Below, piece after piece: positions 1 to 7,341 of a stretch of 10,811 nt of DNA. Location of the stretch: NCBI GenBank assembly GCA_020723365.1, contig DYJB01000074.1, positions 1-10,811 of the forward strand, read 5' to 3'. The stretch is from Candidatus Aquidulcis sp. (GTDB lineage Bacteria; Chloroflexota; Anaerolineae; Anaerolineales; E44-bin32). The notes beneath the pieces are model-generated. The model ran no database searches, was not told where the DNA came from, and was given only the letters and a program-made list of their open reading frames with translations. Within the stretch, counting starts at the first letter, position 1, and each line of letters begins with the position of its first letter. A program made the translations under genes and the position numbers.

Positions 1-995
1 CTGGAAGCGAACCTGGACACATCGGGTTCTGCGGCGAGGTCCCCCGGTGAGTCGGCCAATCGGACGGCCAACTCAGCCGTCTCATCGAAGGTGGTGGCGA
101 AGTAGACGTTGTCCACCCGGCGCGAGGCGCTGGCATACCCGATGAAGTTGACGACCACCGGCTTGCCGATCGCACGCGCCGCGTGAACCAGGGTGTTTGC
201 GATCTTCGGGGAAGGGGGCTTGGACACCAGGACGATGACCCTGGCATCCGGGTCGCGCGCCATCAGGTCGAGGCCCTGGCGCGCCGTGATGGCATTGACG
301 GCTTCCGAGAGATCACGCCCGCCCGTTCCCAGGGCATGCGTAATCCCGCCACCCATCTGATGGATGCGCACGGTGACCTGCTGCAGCCCGGTCCCGGACG
401 CCGCCACGACGCCGATGGCACCCTTGCGCACGCTGTTGGCAAAGCCCAGGCCGATGCCGTTTACGATGGCGGTGCCGCAGTCCGGACCCATCACCAGCAG
501 TCCCTTCCGGGCCGCCTCCTGCTTGAGGGCGATCTCATCCTCGAGCGAGACGTTGTCACTGTAAAGGAAGACGTGCTTGCCCAGGCGCAGGGCCTGCCGA
601 GCCACCCCGGCGGCATACCGGCCTGGCACGGACACGAGCACCCACTGGGCCTCGGGCAGCATCTTGGCGGCCGTCTCCAGGCTGCGCGGCAGGTACTCCT
701 GGTCGCCGGTTCGACCCCGGCGCGCCGCCACGAGCTCATCCACCCTGGCCACGGCCGCCAGCGCCGAAGCCTCATCCTCGCCGCGCACAACAATGATGAG
801 GTCGTCGTTGCCGGCCGCGCCCGCTTCGGCCACGAGCAGGCCGCTCTGCGCCAGGAGTTCCTTGTTGGCATCGGTGCCCATGACGACCCCGGCGTCGAGC
901 ACGCCGGGCTGATCCGCCAGGGCACGCTGCAGTTGCATGAGGACGATCGAATCGTAGTAGGCGCCGGAACGGACTTCAGCCTTGAGCACTGCCAT
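1..995 (-). CDS. fdrA: FdrA family protein, succinyl-CoA-ligase-like (3' end beyond window)
   Basis: The 331 visible N-terminal residues read as an FdrA-type protein. It opens MAVLKAEVRSGAYYDSIVLM, has GPDCGTA at 170-176 (the counterpart of GPNCPG in the succinyl-CoA synthetase alpha subunit), a GVVAASGTGLQQVT stretch near 195-208 and HALGTGGRDLS near 220-230. The region after 250 (VIVLVSKPP) corresponds to the start of the CoA-ligase-like domain. E. coli FdrA is about 555 residues, so roughly 40% lies off the left edge. Known for the family: E. coli fdrA sits with ylbE/ylbF and a carbamate kinase gene in the allantoin region, and these have been linked to oxamate carbamoyltransferase activity; older annotation calls it acyl-CoA synthetase. 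Start: ATG preceded by AGAGAGG four bases upstream. No partner gene is visible; ylbE/ylbF-like genes may follow off the left edge. The family assignment is firm; the substrate is not. Confidence 0.9.
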   Translation of the reverse strand, partial: MAVLKAEVRSGAYYDSIVLMQLQRALADQPGVLDAGVVMGTDANKELLAQSGLLVAEAGAAGNDDLIIVVRGEDEASALAAVARVDELVAARRGRTGDQEYLPRSLETAAKMLPEAQWVLVSVPGRYAAGVARQALRLGKHVFLYSDNVSLEDEIALKQEAARKGLLVMGPDCGTAIVNGIGLGFANSVRKGAIGVVAASGTGLQQVTVRIHQMGGGITHALGTGGRDLSEAVNAITARQGLDLMARDPDARVIVLVSKPPSPKIANTLVHAARAIGKPVVVNFIGYASASRRVDNVYFATTFDETAELAVRLADSPGDLAAEPDVSRFAS

Positions 996-1269
996 CAGGC
1001 CTCTCTTCTGCCAGACCCAGGATGCCGATTCGTCCCGCGGCAAGGAAGGCGGGGCGACCTTCCCGTCCGGCGTTCAGCGTTCCTTCCAGAGCAGGAAGCC
1101 TCGGGGGGTTGAGAGCCAATCCGGTGCAAGACGTGCCGCCGGCTGCGGCCGTGGCGTACAGCCCGGGCTCGGCCGGCCACACGCGGAGCGCCCGGCGCGG
1201 TGGTGCGGTTTCCCGGGTTGAGGGAGCGTTCGCTTCGCCAGTGCCGGGTACCGGGGGCTCTAGGCGCAT
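976..1269 (-). CDS. doubtful 97-residue leader ORF upstream of fdrA
   Basis: This reading frame starts with ATG nine bases after a GGAG and lies just downstream of a promoter-like pair at 1312-1340. It ends 20 bases inside fdrA, so it could be translated and coupled to it. Against this, the product is rich in Pro, Gly, Ala and Arg, resembles no family I know, has no hydrophobic or domain-like pattern, and its third codon positions are not clearly GC-enriched as in the real genes here. It is more probably an untranslated leader that happens to be open. Listed so the position is on record. Confidence 0.15.
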   Translation of the reverse strand: MRLEPPVPGTGEANAPSTRETAPPRRALRVWPAEPGLYATAAAGGTSCTGLALNPPRLPALEGTLNAGREGRPAFLAAGRIGILGLAEERPDGSAQG

Positions 1270-1311
1270 GACTTGAAGCTCCGGCTGGGAGAGCTAGCCA
1301 GGGGATACCTG

Positions 1312-1340
1312 AGTATATTCATTCCACGGGGGCAAGGCAA
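1312..1340 (-). promoter_or_regulatory. candidate sigma70-type promoter for fdrA
   Basis: On the minus strand TTGCCT (1340-1335) and TATACT (1317-1312) are separated by exactly 17 bases. They match the -35 and -10 consensus at four and five of six positions. Transcription would begin near 1305, about 310 bases before the fdrA ATG. Seen by eye only. Confidence 0.4.
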
Positions 1341-1475
1341 GCGGAGATGCCGGCGCAGGGAATCCCGGGGTCCCGCGTTGACCAGGCTCAAGCCGACCGC
1401 CGGCACGCCGTGCCCATCTCAGCCTGATGCGGCGGCGCCAACGCTCGTGCTGTTCTCTCGGGATCTGCAGCCGTA

Positions 1476-1504
1476 TTGTCCAGCCTCGCGTTGTCCGGCA
1501 TACT
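1476..1504 (+). promoter_or_regulatory. candidate promoter for the CoA-transferase gene
   Basis: TTGTCC (1476-1481) and CATACT (1499-1504) lie 17 bases apart, each matching the sigma70 consensus at four of six positions. The start site would be near 1511, giving a leader of about 110 bases before the ATG at 1624. Weaker than the fdrA candidate. Confidence 0.28.
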
Positions 1505-1623
1505 TGGCGCGGGCGGTCTCGCCGGCCTGCGCTGGACCTGTGCCGGGTGGGCGCGGGCCAGGGTCGGCGTGATCCTGCCGGCGTCCCAGACACGCGCCGA
1601 GCTGCGTCGACATCGGAGGTGCC

Positions 1624-2829
1624 ATGCCTGAGCAAGAGCGCTCGCTGTTGAGTGGGGTCGTGGTGGTCGACCTGACGCGTGTGCTGGCCGGCCCCTACTG
1701 CACCATGATGCTTGGAGACCTGGGGGCGGATGTCATCAAGATCGAGGAGCCGAAGAAGGGGGACGACACGCGCGAGTGGGGACCGCCTTTCGCCCCCGGC
1801 GGGGAGTCGGCCTACTACCTGGCGGCCAATCGCAACAAGCGCAGCCTGACGGTCAACCTGAAGGCGGAGGACGGGAAAGCGATCCTTCGGCGCCTGATCG
1901 CCCGCGCCGACGTTCTTGTGGAGAACTTCCGCACCGGCACGCTTGAGAGCTGGGGCTTCGACTACGCCACCCTCCAGTCGATACGCCCCGGGCTGATCGT
2001 GTGCTCCATCACGGGCTACGGTCAGACCGGTCCCTACCGCGAGCGGCCGGGCTACGATTTCATCGTCCAGGCCATGGGCGGATTCATGAGTCTGACCGGG
2101 CCCGAGGCGGGCGAGCCCTTCCGCGCCGGGATCGCCATCTCCGATCTCGGGGCAGGCATGTTCGCTTCCTCGGCCATCCTGGCCGCCCTCTTTGCCCGGG
2201 AGCGAACCGGGGAGGGACAGCGCATCGACATCTCGCTGCTGGACACCCAGGTGGCGCTGCTGTCCTACGTCGCCAGCAACTATCTGGTCTCGGGGCAGCT
2301 CCCGAAGCGCTATGGCAACGGTCACCCCAATCTCGTGCCGTACGAGTCGTTCCCGGCCAGCGACGGATACTTCGCCTTTGCGGCGGGCAACGACTCGCAG
2401 TGGCAGCGCTTCTGCGCCCAGGTCGGGAAGGCGGAATGGGCTGAGGACGTCCGCTTCGCCACCAACCGGGCTCGCGTCGCAAACCGTCAGGAGCTCATCG
2501 AGCGATTGAGGGAGCTGTTTCGGACGCGGCCGGTGCAGGCCTGGATGGACCTGTGTGAGGCGATCGGGATCCCTGCGGCGCCGATCAACAACCTGCAGGG
2601 GGTCTTCGATGATCCTCAGGTCACGGCGCGCGGGATGCGGGGCGAGGTCGACCATCCGACCGCCGGGAGGGTGCCGCTGGTCGGGTCGCCCCTGTGCATA
2701 CCCACGTCCCCGGCGCGCGTGTTCCGCGCGCCCCCCACGCTGGGCCAGCACACGACGGAGGTACTGGTCGACGTGCTGGGGTGCACGCCGGAAGAGGTCA
2801 GAGCCTGGCGCGAGGCAGGCGTCGTGTAG
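1624..2829 (+). CDS. class III (CaiB/BaiF family) CoA-transferase
   Basis: The 401-residue product is a typical full-length family III CoA-transferase, which moves CoA between carboxylic acids through an enzyme-bound acyl-aspartate in the cytoplasm. Near the N-terminus GVVVVDLTRVLAGPYCTMML and LGADVIKIEEP (about 11-43) form the CoA-binding start. YYLAANRNKRSLTVNLK (64-80) and ENFRTGTLESWGFDY (100-114) are family hallmarks. Asp174 in ISDLGAGM fits the catalytic aspartate (Asp169 in formyl-CoA transferase), followed by AALFARERTGEGQ. The C-terminal part contains the usual PAAPINNLQGVFDDPQV segment. Start: ATG with GGAGG (1615-1619) four bases upstream. The substrate cannot be read from sequence; annotations such as formyl-CoA, carnitine-CoA or succinyl-CoA transferase are all used for relatives. 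It stands alone on the plus strand, divergent from fdrA and convergent with the amidase gene. Confidence 0.95.
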   Translation: MPEQERSLLSGVVVVDLTRVLAGPYCTMMLGDLGADVIKIEEPKKGDDTREWGPPFAPGGESAYYLAANRNKRSLTVNLKAEDGKAILRRLIARADVLVENFRTGTLESWGFDYATLQSIRPGLIVCSITGYGQTGPYRERPGYDFIVQAMGGFMSLTGPEAGEPFRAGIAISDLGAGMFASSAILAALFARERTGEGQRIDISLLDTQVALLSYVASNYLVSGQLPKRYGNGHPNLVPYESFPASDGYFAFAAGNDSQWQRFCAQVGKAEWAEDVRFATNRARVANRQELIERLRELFRTRPVQAWMDLCEAIGIPAAPINNLQGVFDDPQVTARGMRGEVDHPTAGRVPLVGSPLCIPTSPARVFRAPPTLGQHTTEVLVDVLGCTPEEVRAWREAGVV

Positions 2830-2908
2830 AACGCCTCCCCCAGGAAGCACGGAAGGCCGAATTCGTCCGGCGCAGCGGTCAGCAAGACCGGCCGAAGGTG
2901 ATGATGGG

Positions 2909-4510
2909 CTAGCGAACCGATCGCCCGAAGCGGTAGATCCCCTCCGCTTCGTAGGCATGCGCCATGCGCAGCAGGGTCGACTCCTCGAAGAAGCGGCCGA
3001 CGAGCATCATGCCCACGGGCAGTCCCTGTGACCGGGCGCAGGGGATCGAAAGGGCCGGGTGGCCCGTCACATTGAACGGCGACGTGTTCGGGATCATCTC
3101 AAGGTTGCGGGGATAACGCTCCACCATCGGGCTTTCCGGGTTCGGGAGGGCCGTCGCCTTCATCGGAGTCGTGGGCAGCAGCAGGAGGTCGACGGAGGCC
3201 AGCGCCTCATCGTAGGCCTGCCGCAGGGCCAGCGCCAGGTTCTGGGCCCGGGCGTAGTAGCGGCCGTCGTAGCGCCGCTGCAGCGCCTCTCCCAGAAGGA
3301 TCTGGAGCTTGACGGGCTCGGAGAGCAGGTGGGGCCTGTCGCGAAAGCCGCGGGCGTACGCCTCGTGCAGGCCGAGCGCGTAGTAGCCGCGCCAGTTCGT
3401 CCCCATCCCTCGTCCCCTGAACATGAGAGTGGTCCGGCCCTCCACATTGATGACGCGCCAGATGTGATGGGCCTGGCGGTGAAGGGCAACCGAGACGCGC
3501 GTGACCTGCGCGCCGAGGTTGGCCAGCCGAGAGGCGGCCTCGCGCACGGCGCGGTCGACATCGTCCTGCGAGGCGTTGGGCCAGCCAAAACCCTCCTCCA
3601 ACACCCCCACGCGCACGCCCTTCAGGTTTCCGGTCAGGGCGCGGGAATACTCCTCCGGCCGGCAAGAGGGTTGGCGGGGGTCCAGATGGTCTTCCCCGGC
3701 GACGGCTTCCAGCAGGAGCGCCAGGTCGGTCGTGTTGGCCGCCATTAGGCCGGCATGGTCCTGGGTCAGCTCCGCCGATGAGATTCCGGTGTAAGGCACC
3801 AGGCCGTAGGTTGGCTTGAGGCCGTAGACCCCGCACCAAGACGATGGAATGCGGATCGAGCCACCCTGGTCTGTGCCCAGCGCCAGCTCGGCTTCGCCGT
3901 TGGCGACCAGCGCGGCCGGGCCGCTGGTGGACCCGCCGGCGGAGCGACACGGGTCGTGAGGATTGCGCACCGGGCCGGTATCGGAGGTGAAGCTGCTGCC
4001 GCCCGAGGACAGGTGCTCGCACACGCCCTTGCCGACGATTTCCGCTCCGGCGTCAAGCACGCGCCTCACGACGGTGGCATCCACATCCGGGATGTAGCCT
4101 TCGAGAACCCGGGAGCCGTTCATCATCGGAACGCCGGCGACACAGATATTGTCTTTGACCACCACGCGTTTGCCCCGCAGAGGCCCCTCGGCTCTTCCTT
4201 TGATGGAGCACTTCCAGTACCAGGCGTTGAGAGGATTCTCCTCCGGCCTCGGCGGCCTCACTTCTTCCCGCGCGTAGCGGACTGCGCGTGTGGGCTGGTC
4301 GGCTTGAGCCACCACCTCGAAGGAAGCGAGCGGACCACGCATCAGCTCCCGGTAGGCCTCCAGATCCGAGTCGCCCAGCGCCAGGCCGAGCTCATCGGAC
4401 AGCGAGCGAAGCAGTTCGAGGGAGGGAAGCTCAGGGCTACCCAGGGCCATTGGACCCGCAGCCGAGCCTGCCTGAGGCATCTGGGGTAGGGATAGGGGAT
4501 CCTTCGTCAT
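2909..4510 (-). CDS. amidase signature family hydrolase
   Basis: The 533-residue protein carries the complete Ser-cisSer-Lys triad of the amidase signature family: Lys119 in VVVKDNICVAGVPM, cis-Ser194 in AGGSTSGPAA, and nucleophile Ser218 in LGTDQGGSIRIPSSWCG. The spacings of 75 and 24 residues equal those of GatA (Lys79, Ser154, Ser178). The family hydrolyses amide bonds, usually in the cytoplasm; no signal peptide is seen. The approximately 100-residue N-terminal extension before the triad lysine and the absence of gatB/gatC nearby favour a free-standing amidase rather than the tRNA amidotransferase subunit. The substrate is unknown. Start: ATG at 4510 with GGAG about eight bases upstream is preferred. 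A GTG at 4561 would add 17 residues but lacks a good ribosome-binding site. The gene converges on the CoA-transferase with 79 bases between the stops. Confidence 0.95.
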   Translation of the reverse strand: MTKDPLSLPQMPQAGSAAGPMALGSPELPSLELLRSLSDELGLALGDSDLEAYRELMRGPLASFEVVAQADQPTRAVRYAREEVRPPRPEENPLNAWYWKCSIKGRAEGPLRGKRVVVKDNICVAGVPMMNGSRVLEGYIPDVDATVVRRVLDAGAEIVGKGVCEHLSSGGSSFTSDTGPVRNPHDPCRSAGGSTSGPAALVANGEAELALGTDQGGSIRIPSSWCGVYGLKPTYGLVPYTGISSAELTQDHAGLMAANTTDLALLLEAVAGEDHLDPRQPSCRPEEYSRALTGNLKGVRVGVLEEGFGWPNASQDDVDRAVREAASRLANLGAQVTRVSVALHRQAHHIWRVINVEGRTTLMFRGRGMGTNWRGYYALGLHEAYARGFRDRPHLLSEPVKLQILLGEALQRRYDGRYYARAQNLALALRQAYDEALASVDLLLLPTTPMKATALPNPESPMVERYPRNLEMIPNTSPFNVTGHPALSIPCARSQGLPVGMMLVGRFFEESTLLRMAHAYEAEGIYRFGRSVR

Positions 4511-4751
4511 GCTGACTCCACTCTGGCCCGCAGGTGAATGCCGAGCAGCCTTTGGATGCACAGGTCATCGCTGGAAGGAGGAACGAGATCCCTCGGAGTA
4601 CACGCGACCGCGCAGCAGGCTGCCCTCGTGGTTTCGGCGCCGCGCGCGCTCGATGGTTCACCAGGCAAGCGGGGGCATGCCACGACCCGGGAACCCTCCC
4701 CGGCGCCGGCGCCCGATGGGTTTGCCGTTGGGTTCATGCCGGCGGATGCGA

Positions 4752-4781
4752 ATCCTAGCATGGTCGGATGGAAGGGGTCAA
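4752..4781 (-). promoter_or_regulatory. candidate sigma70-type promoter for the amidase gene
   Basis: On the minus strand TTGACC (4781-4776) and TAGGAT (4757-4752) are 18 bases apart, matching the consensus at five and four of six positions. The area is locally AT-richer than its surroundings. Transcription would start near 4745, leaving a leader of about 235 bases before the preferred ATG. Confidence 0.42.
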
Positions 4782-5005
4782 TTACAGGCAGGCCTCGGGT
4801 CACGATCCGGGCGGGACGAGGGCCAGGGAAGGGCAGCCTGCGCGTCCAGCACTTCAGGCGGCCGAAAGGATGAGGGCGGCCGACCGCGGGCGCGCCCCGG
4901 GTGCGAGTCGCCGAACGCCATCGCCCTCCAGGGGGACGGCGTATCGCCGTGCGCGATCCCAGTGGCCGTCGACCAGACGCGCATCACCGATGTGGGAGCC
5001 GGGCT

Positions 5006-5033
5006 GGCCGACAGGCGTCAGCGACGGTCGGCC
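5006..5033. other. GC-rich bulged hairpin
   Basis: GGCCGAC (5006-5012) pairs with GTCGGCC (5027-5033), and inside it CGTC (5016-5019) pairs with GACG (5023-5026) around a three-base loop, with a three-base bulge on the left arm. That gives 11 base pairs in 28 bases. No T-run follows on either strand, so it is not a standard Rho-independent terminator. It lies about 320 bases past the HU stop. Confidence 0.35.
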
Positions 5034-5354
5034 GCGCGCGCCTGCCGCCCGTCGGTGAGGGCAAGCCTCGACCAGAAAGGAGGCTATCTTTCTGCCGGTG
5101 GTCCGGCGCGCGCTCGCCCAGCTCCTGGAGGTGCTCGCCCGGGCCAGCCTCGGTGGGAGGAACAGGCGGCCTGCGCCCGCCGGGATCGGCCTGCAGACTC
5201 CTGCCCAGGGAGGAAGAGTGCCGGAAGCGGACCCGCGCTATCCAGCAGGGCCACAGGCGACCCAAGCCCTCCCGCCCCGGCAATGCCGAGCCTGGCGCAG
5301 CGAACGGATCCGCGACTGTGGACCCGCCCTAGGCGCCCGACGAACAGGGGAGCC

Positions 5355-5663
5355 CTAGACGGCGCTCGTGAGCGTCTTGAGCGCCCGGGCCTTGACCACC
5401 TTGCGCGCCGGCTTGGCCTTGTAGGTCATCGGCTGCTTGGTGAAGGGATTGATGCCCTCGTGCGCCGGCGTGGCCGGCTTGACCACGACGGTGAGCTTGA
5501 GCAGACCAGGGAGAACGACCTCGCCCGGTCCCTTCTTGCCCAGCTCGCGCGTGACGACCTTGGTGATCGCCTCCAGCGCCGCGTTGGTCTCCTTCTTGCT
5601 CAGGCCGCTCTTCTCGGCGACGGCCGCCACAAACTGGGTCTTGCTCATCCGCTTGCCTGCCAT
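5355..5663 (-). CDS. HU/IHF family DNA-binding protein
   Basis: The 102-residue product is a nucleoid protein of the HU/IHF fold, expected to bind and bend DNA as a dimer. The N-terminal helices (MSKTQFVAAVAEKSGLSKKETNAALEAI, 6-33) are followed by the beta core GEVVLPGLLKLTVV (47-60). The DNA-binding arm carries GINPFTKQPMTYKAKPARKVV (70-90), in which Pro73 is the expected intercalating proline of the N-P turn. The PATPAHEG insert and the KAKPARKVVKAR tail match the slightly longer HU subgroup rather than the 90-residue E. coli type. Start: ATG at 5663 with GAGGAG upstream; an internal Met6 is less well supported. It appears to be a single-gene unit. Confidence 0.96.
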   Translation of the reverse strand: MAGKRMSKTQFVAAVAEKSGLSKKETNAALEAITKVVTRELGKKGPGEVVLPGLLKLTVVVKPATPAHEGINPFTKQPMTYKAKPARKVVKARALKTLTSAV

Positions 5664-5737
5664 GTTCGCTCCTCGATGCCAGCCGCTGGTGAGTGTCTGA
5701 GGGACCTGGCTGCCATACCGGTGCGGCGCATCGCCCT

Positions 5738-5743
5738 ATTCTA
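5738..5743 (-). promoter_or_regulatory. candidate -10 element for the HU gene
   Basis: TAGAAT on the minus strand (5743-5738) matches the -10 consensus at five of six positions in an AT-rich pocket, 74 bases before the HU start codon. The -35 region 17 bases upstream (around 5761-5766) reads GTGCAG, a poor match, so the promoter may be activator-dependent or recognised mainly through its -10. Confidence 0.4.
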
Positions 5744-5769
5744 GAGCATCGGGGCGCTTCCTGCACCCG

Positions 5770-5787
5770 GCCTCCGGTGGCGGAGGC
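5770..5787. other. 7-bp inverted repeat just upstream of the HU promoter region
   Basis: GCCTCCG (5770-5776) and CGGAGGC (5781-5787) are perfect inverted repeats around a four-base loop. They border the expected -35 position of the HU promoter, so they could be an operator, or a hairpin ending the upstream operon transcript. No T-run follows on the minus strand. Confidence 0.3.
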
Positions 5788-5917
5788 GGCAGCCACCTGG
5801 GGGAACAACGCTGTTCGAGCGCGGGGCGGGGGAGTGTCCAGGGCGGCCCAGGCCGGGAACACGCCGAACCCGGGCGGGCCCGTTCATCACGACAACCTCT
5901 CGCCCGCCAACAGCCCA

Positions 5918-5940
5918 TGCCCCAGGCGCGGCCTGGTGCA
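5918..5940 (-). terminator. candidate hairpin after the five-gene membrane operon
   Basis: CCAGGC (5922-5927) and GCCTGG (5931-5936) form a perfect six-pair stem around three bases. Three more pairs (TGC/GCA) lie beyond one mismatch. It starts about 30 bases past the stop codon at 5970 on the minus strand. No U-tract follows, so it would be Rho-assisted or only a 3'-end stabiliser. Confidence 0.3.
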
Positions 5941-5969
5941 CCTGAGGGATCGGCAGCGGTCAGCGAGGG

Positions 5970-6668
5970 CTAGTTCGCAGGATCCGCCAGCGGCCGGCTC
6001 GGTCTGGGCTGCAGCCTGAGTGCGCCGCGCAGACGCCAACCCGCACCTGCCAGAAGCAAAGCGATGCCGAGCGCCCTCATCGTGAGGCGCCAGGCATCGG
6101 CGTAGTTGACGCCGCCGATCGAGTGCGTCGGGGACATGACGAAGGGGATGACCAGCACCAGCAGTCCGCAGGCGGCCAGGGCGATAGCTGCCGCTTGCTG
6201 TCCGGTTTCCCTCTCGCCGGTGGGCTTCTCGAAATCCACGCTCTGCCGGATGCCTGGGGTGCGGAAGAGCAGGAAGACGACCAGGGTCACGAGTGTCGTG
6301 TAGACGACCATGTCCACCGGCATCGACCCGCCGCGCAAGGCGCGCGAAGCCACGATGTGCGTGATCCCGACCGCTGCACCGGCCACCAGGGCGATCAGCG
6401 TGTAGCGATAGGCGTTCTTCTTCCCCTGGATGAGCAGCACGACCGCCCGCACACCCATCACGCCAATGGCCACGGTGACGATCACGAACAGGGCGTACAG
6501 CCACTGAAAGGGCGCGATCCCGGCGAACTTGCCGCCGTAGCCGGTCGGGTCGAGCGTCACGCAGGTTGTCCCCGCGCCGCCCAGGATGGTGAAGGCGGCC
6601 GTCAGGCTCATCAGCAGGATGCCGATGATGCGCAGCGTCCTGGCCCACCCCTTGTCTCGAGACGCCAT
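5970..6668 (-). CDS. membrane protein of unknown function, about six TM helices
   Basis: I do not recognise this 232-residue protein. Hydrophobic stretches near 11-31, 56-80, 88-110, 118-136, 157-178 and 197-213 suggest six membrane helices, with short basic loops (QGKKNAYR, 81-88) and an Arg/Pro-rich C-terminal tail. A loop after helix 1 has GGAGTTCVTLDPTGYGGKFAG (30-50) with a lone cysteine at 36; another loop near 178-187 has MSPTHSIGG. His104 and His182 are near membrane edges. Start: ATG at 6668 behind GGGAGGG (four bases away) is chosen over an ATG at 6746 that would add a soluble 26-residue tail. It is the last gene of the five-gene run, 64 bases after the preceding stop, and shares the company of a heme O synthase. 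A role in assembly or anchoring of a heme membrane complex is only a guess. Confidence 0.75.
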   Translation of the reverse strand: MASRDKGWARTLRIIGILLMSLTAAFTILGGAGTTCVTLDPTGYGGKFAGIAPFQWLYALFVIVTVAIGVMGVRAVVLLIQGKKNAYRYTLIALVAGAAVGITHIVASRALRGGSMPVDMVVYTTLVTLVVFLLFRTPGIRQSVDFEKPTGERETGQQAAAIALAACGLLVLVIPFVMSPTHSIGGVNYADAWRLTMRALGIALLLAGAGWRLRGALRLQPRPSRPLADPAN

Positions 6669-6704
6669 GGATCCCTCCCTGCTGGAAGATACGCGAGCGA
6701 CGGA

Positions 6705-6725
6705 GGGCAGGGGCGAGCCCTGCCC
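6705..6725 (-). other. strong intercistronic hairpin between the two small membrane genes
   Basis: GGGCAGGG (6705-6712) and CCCTGCCC (6718-6725) form a perfect eight-pair, almost all-GC stem with a five-base loop. On the minus strand it begins seven bases after the stop codon of the 201-residue membrane gene and lies about 36 bases before the next start. No U-run follows. It may trim expression of the last gene or protect the upstream message end. Confidence 0.45.
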
Positions 6726-6732
6726 CAGGACA

Positions 6733-7338
6733 TCATGCCACGGCAAACCCGGCCACGAAGGCCAGGGTCATGAGCAGCAGCAGGCCGGGGAGGATCTTGA
6801 GAATGGCCTGGCGTGGAAGAAGAGGCCTGCCGGCCTTGAGCAGTGCCAGAAGCAGCCCGCCGAGGCCGATGAGCGCTCCGCCAAGCCCCACCAGTGCGAA
6901 GCCAGGAGTCGCCCGGCCCGTGAGGCTGAAGACGACCGGCAGCAGAAAGATCGTCAGCCCGGCAATGCCGTGCACCAGCGCCAGGACGATCACCGGCACC
7001 TTGCTGGGCAGCGGCCGCAGGCGGGTGGCCAGGACGGCCAGGAAGCCGACGATGACGTAGACAAGATACGGAGAGCGGATACCGGGGAGGTACTCCCAGA
7101 CCAGGCCTAGCGACAGGCTGAGCGGTATGACGGTCGAGAGGACGACCACGACGGGGCTTTCCAGGACGTCGAGTCCCAGGATGAGGAGCAGCAGGCCAGC
7201 CACGAGCAGGACGCCGAAGGCGACGGTGTAGGCCACGATCGCCGTCGTCGCCATGCCCTCGATCCCGACGGCGATCTGATAGGCCGCCAGGAGGCCGGTG
7301 AGGAGGAGAAGAAGGCGGTTGAGCAGGGTCAGCTTCAC
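6733..7338 (-). CDS. small hydrophobic membrane protein, about seven TM helices
   Basis: I do not recognise this 201-residue protein, which is almost entirely hydrophobic. Likely helices fall near 5-26, 31-56, 62-82, 89-105, 114-137, 146-168 and 176-200. The few charged residues are in short turns (RPLPSK, 108-113; KAGRPLLPRQ, 168-177). His123 (ALVHGIAG) and Glu82 (WEYLPGIRSP) are the only polar membrane-edge residues that stand out. There is no signal for enzyme activity. Start: GTG at 7338 with TGGAG four bases upstream. It is the fourth gene of the run, 62 bases after the heme O synthase stop. It could be an accessory subunit or assembly factor of the oxidase-like protein encoded upstream; that rests on position alone. 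Confidence 0.75.
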   Translation of the reverse strand: MKLTLLNRLLLLLTGLLAAYQIAVGIEGMATTAIVAYTVAFGVLLVAGLLLLILGLDVLESPVVVVLSTVIPLSLSLGLVWEYLPGIRSPYLVYVIVGFLAVLATRLRPLPSKVPVIVLALVHGIAGLTIFLLPVVFSLTGRATPGFALVGLGGALIGLGGLLLALLKAGRPLLPRQAILKILPGLLLLMTLAFVAGFAVA

Positions 7339-7341
7339 GGC

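Larger units (their letters stand above)
996..1623. other. divergent intergenic region between fdrA and the CoA-transferase gene
   Basis: This stretch of 628 bases holds no convincing protein gene, tRNA or rRNA. It contains one promoter-like pair for each flanking gene, several short GC palindromes (GCCCGGGC at 1161-1168, GGCCGGCC at 1171-1178), and the doubtful leader ORF. If the promoter at 1312-1340 is used, fdrA has a leader of about 310 bases, long enough for an RNA regulator, but I recognise no known riboswitch class. Confidence 0.6.
4511..5354. other. long intergenic region between the amidase and HU genes
   Basis: About 840 bases in which every open frame is long only because of high GC, and the translations are Arg/Pro/Gly-rich without domain character. 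No tRNA, rRNA or insertion-sequence ends were seen. It contains a plausible amidase promoter (4752-4781), a bulged GC hairpin (5006-5033) and an isolated strong Shine-Dalgarno match (5074-5083). Given its size it could hide a small RNA or a decayed gene, but nothing identifies one. Confidence 0.6.

Noticed and set aside
183..1112. 309-codon plus-strand frame opposite fdrA.
   Set aside because: Antisense shadow of a clear FdrA coding frame; product has no domain character.
1115..1312. Possible cobalamin riboswitch on the plus strand: CCGGTGCAAG near 1121 and a B12-box-like GCCAGG..ATACCTG near 1297-1311.
   Set aside because: The segment after CCGGTGCAAG does not close into the expected short stem, the box has two extra bases, and the downstream gene is 310 bases away and not B12-related. 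An Infernal scan with the cobalamin model would decide.
2876..2890. Five-pair hairpin CGGTC/GACCG between the convergent CoA-transferase and amidase genes as a two-way terminator.
   Set aside because: Stem is short and no T-run follows on either side; not strong enough to annotate.
1294..2958. 554-codon minus-strand frame opposite the CoA-transferase.
   Set aside because: Antisense to a full-length gene with intact catalytic motifs; Arg/Pro/Gly-rich translation typical of GC-rich shadow frames.
4509..5744. 411-codon plus-strand frame running across the intergenic region and over the HU gene.
   Set aside because: Arg/Gly/Pro-rich, no motif, and it runs antisense through the confident HU gene.
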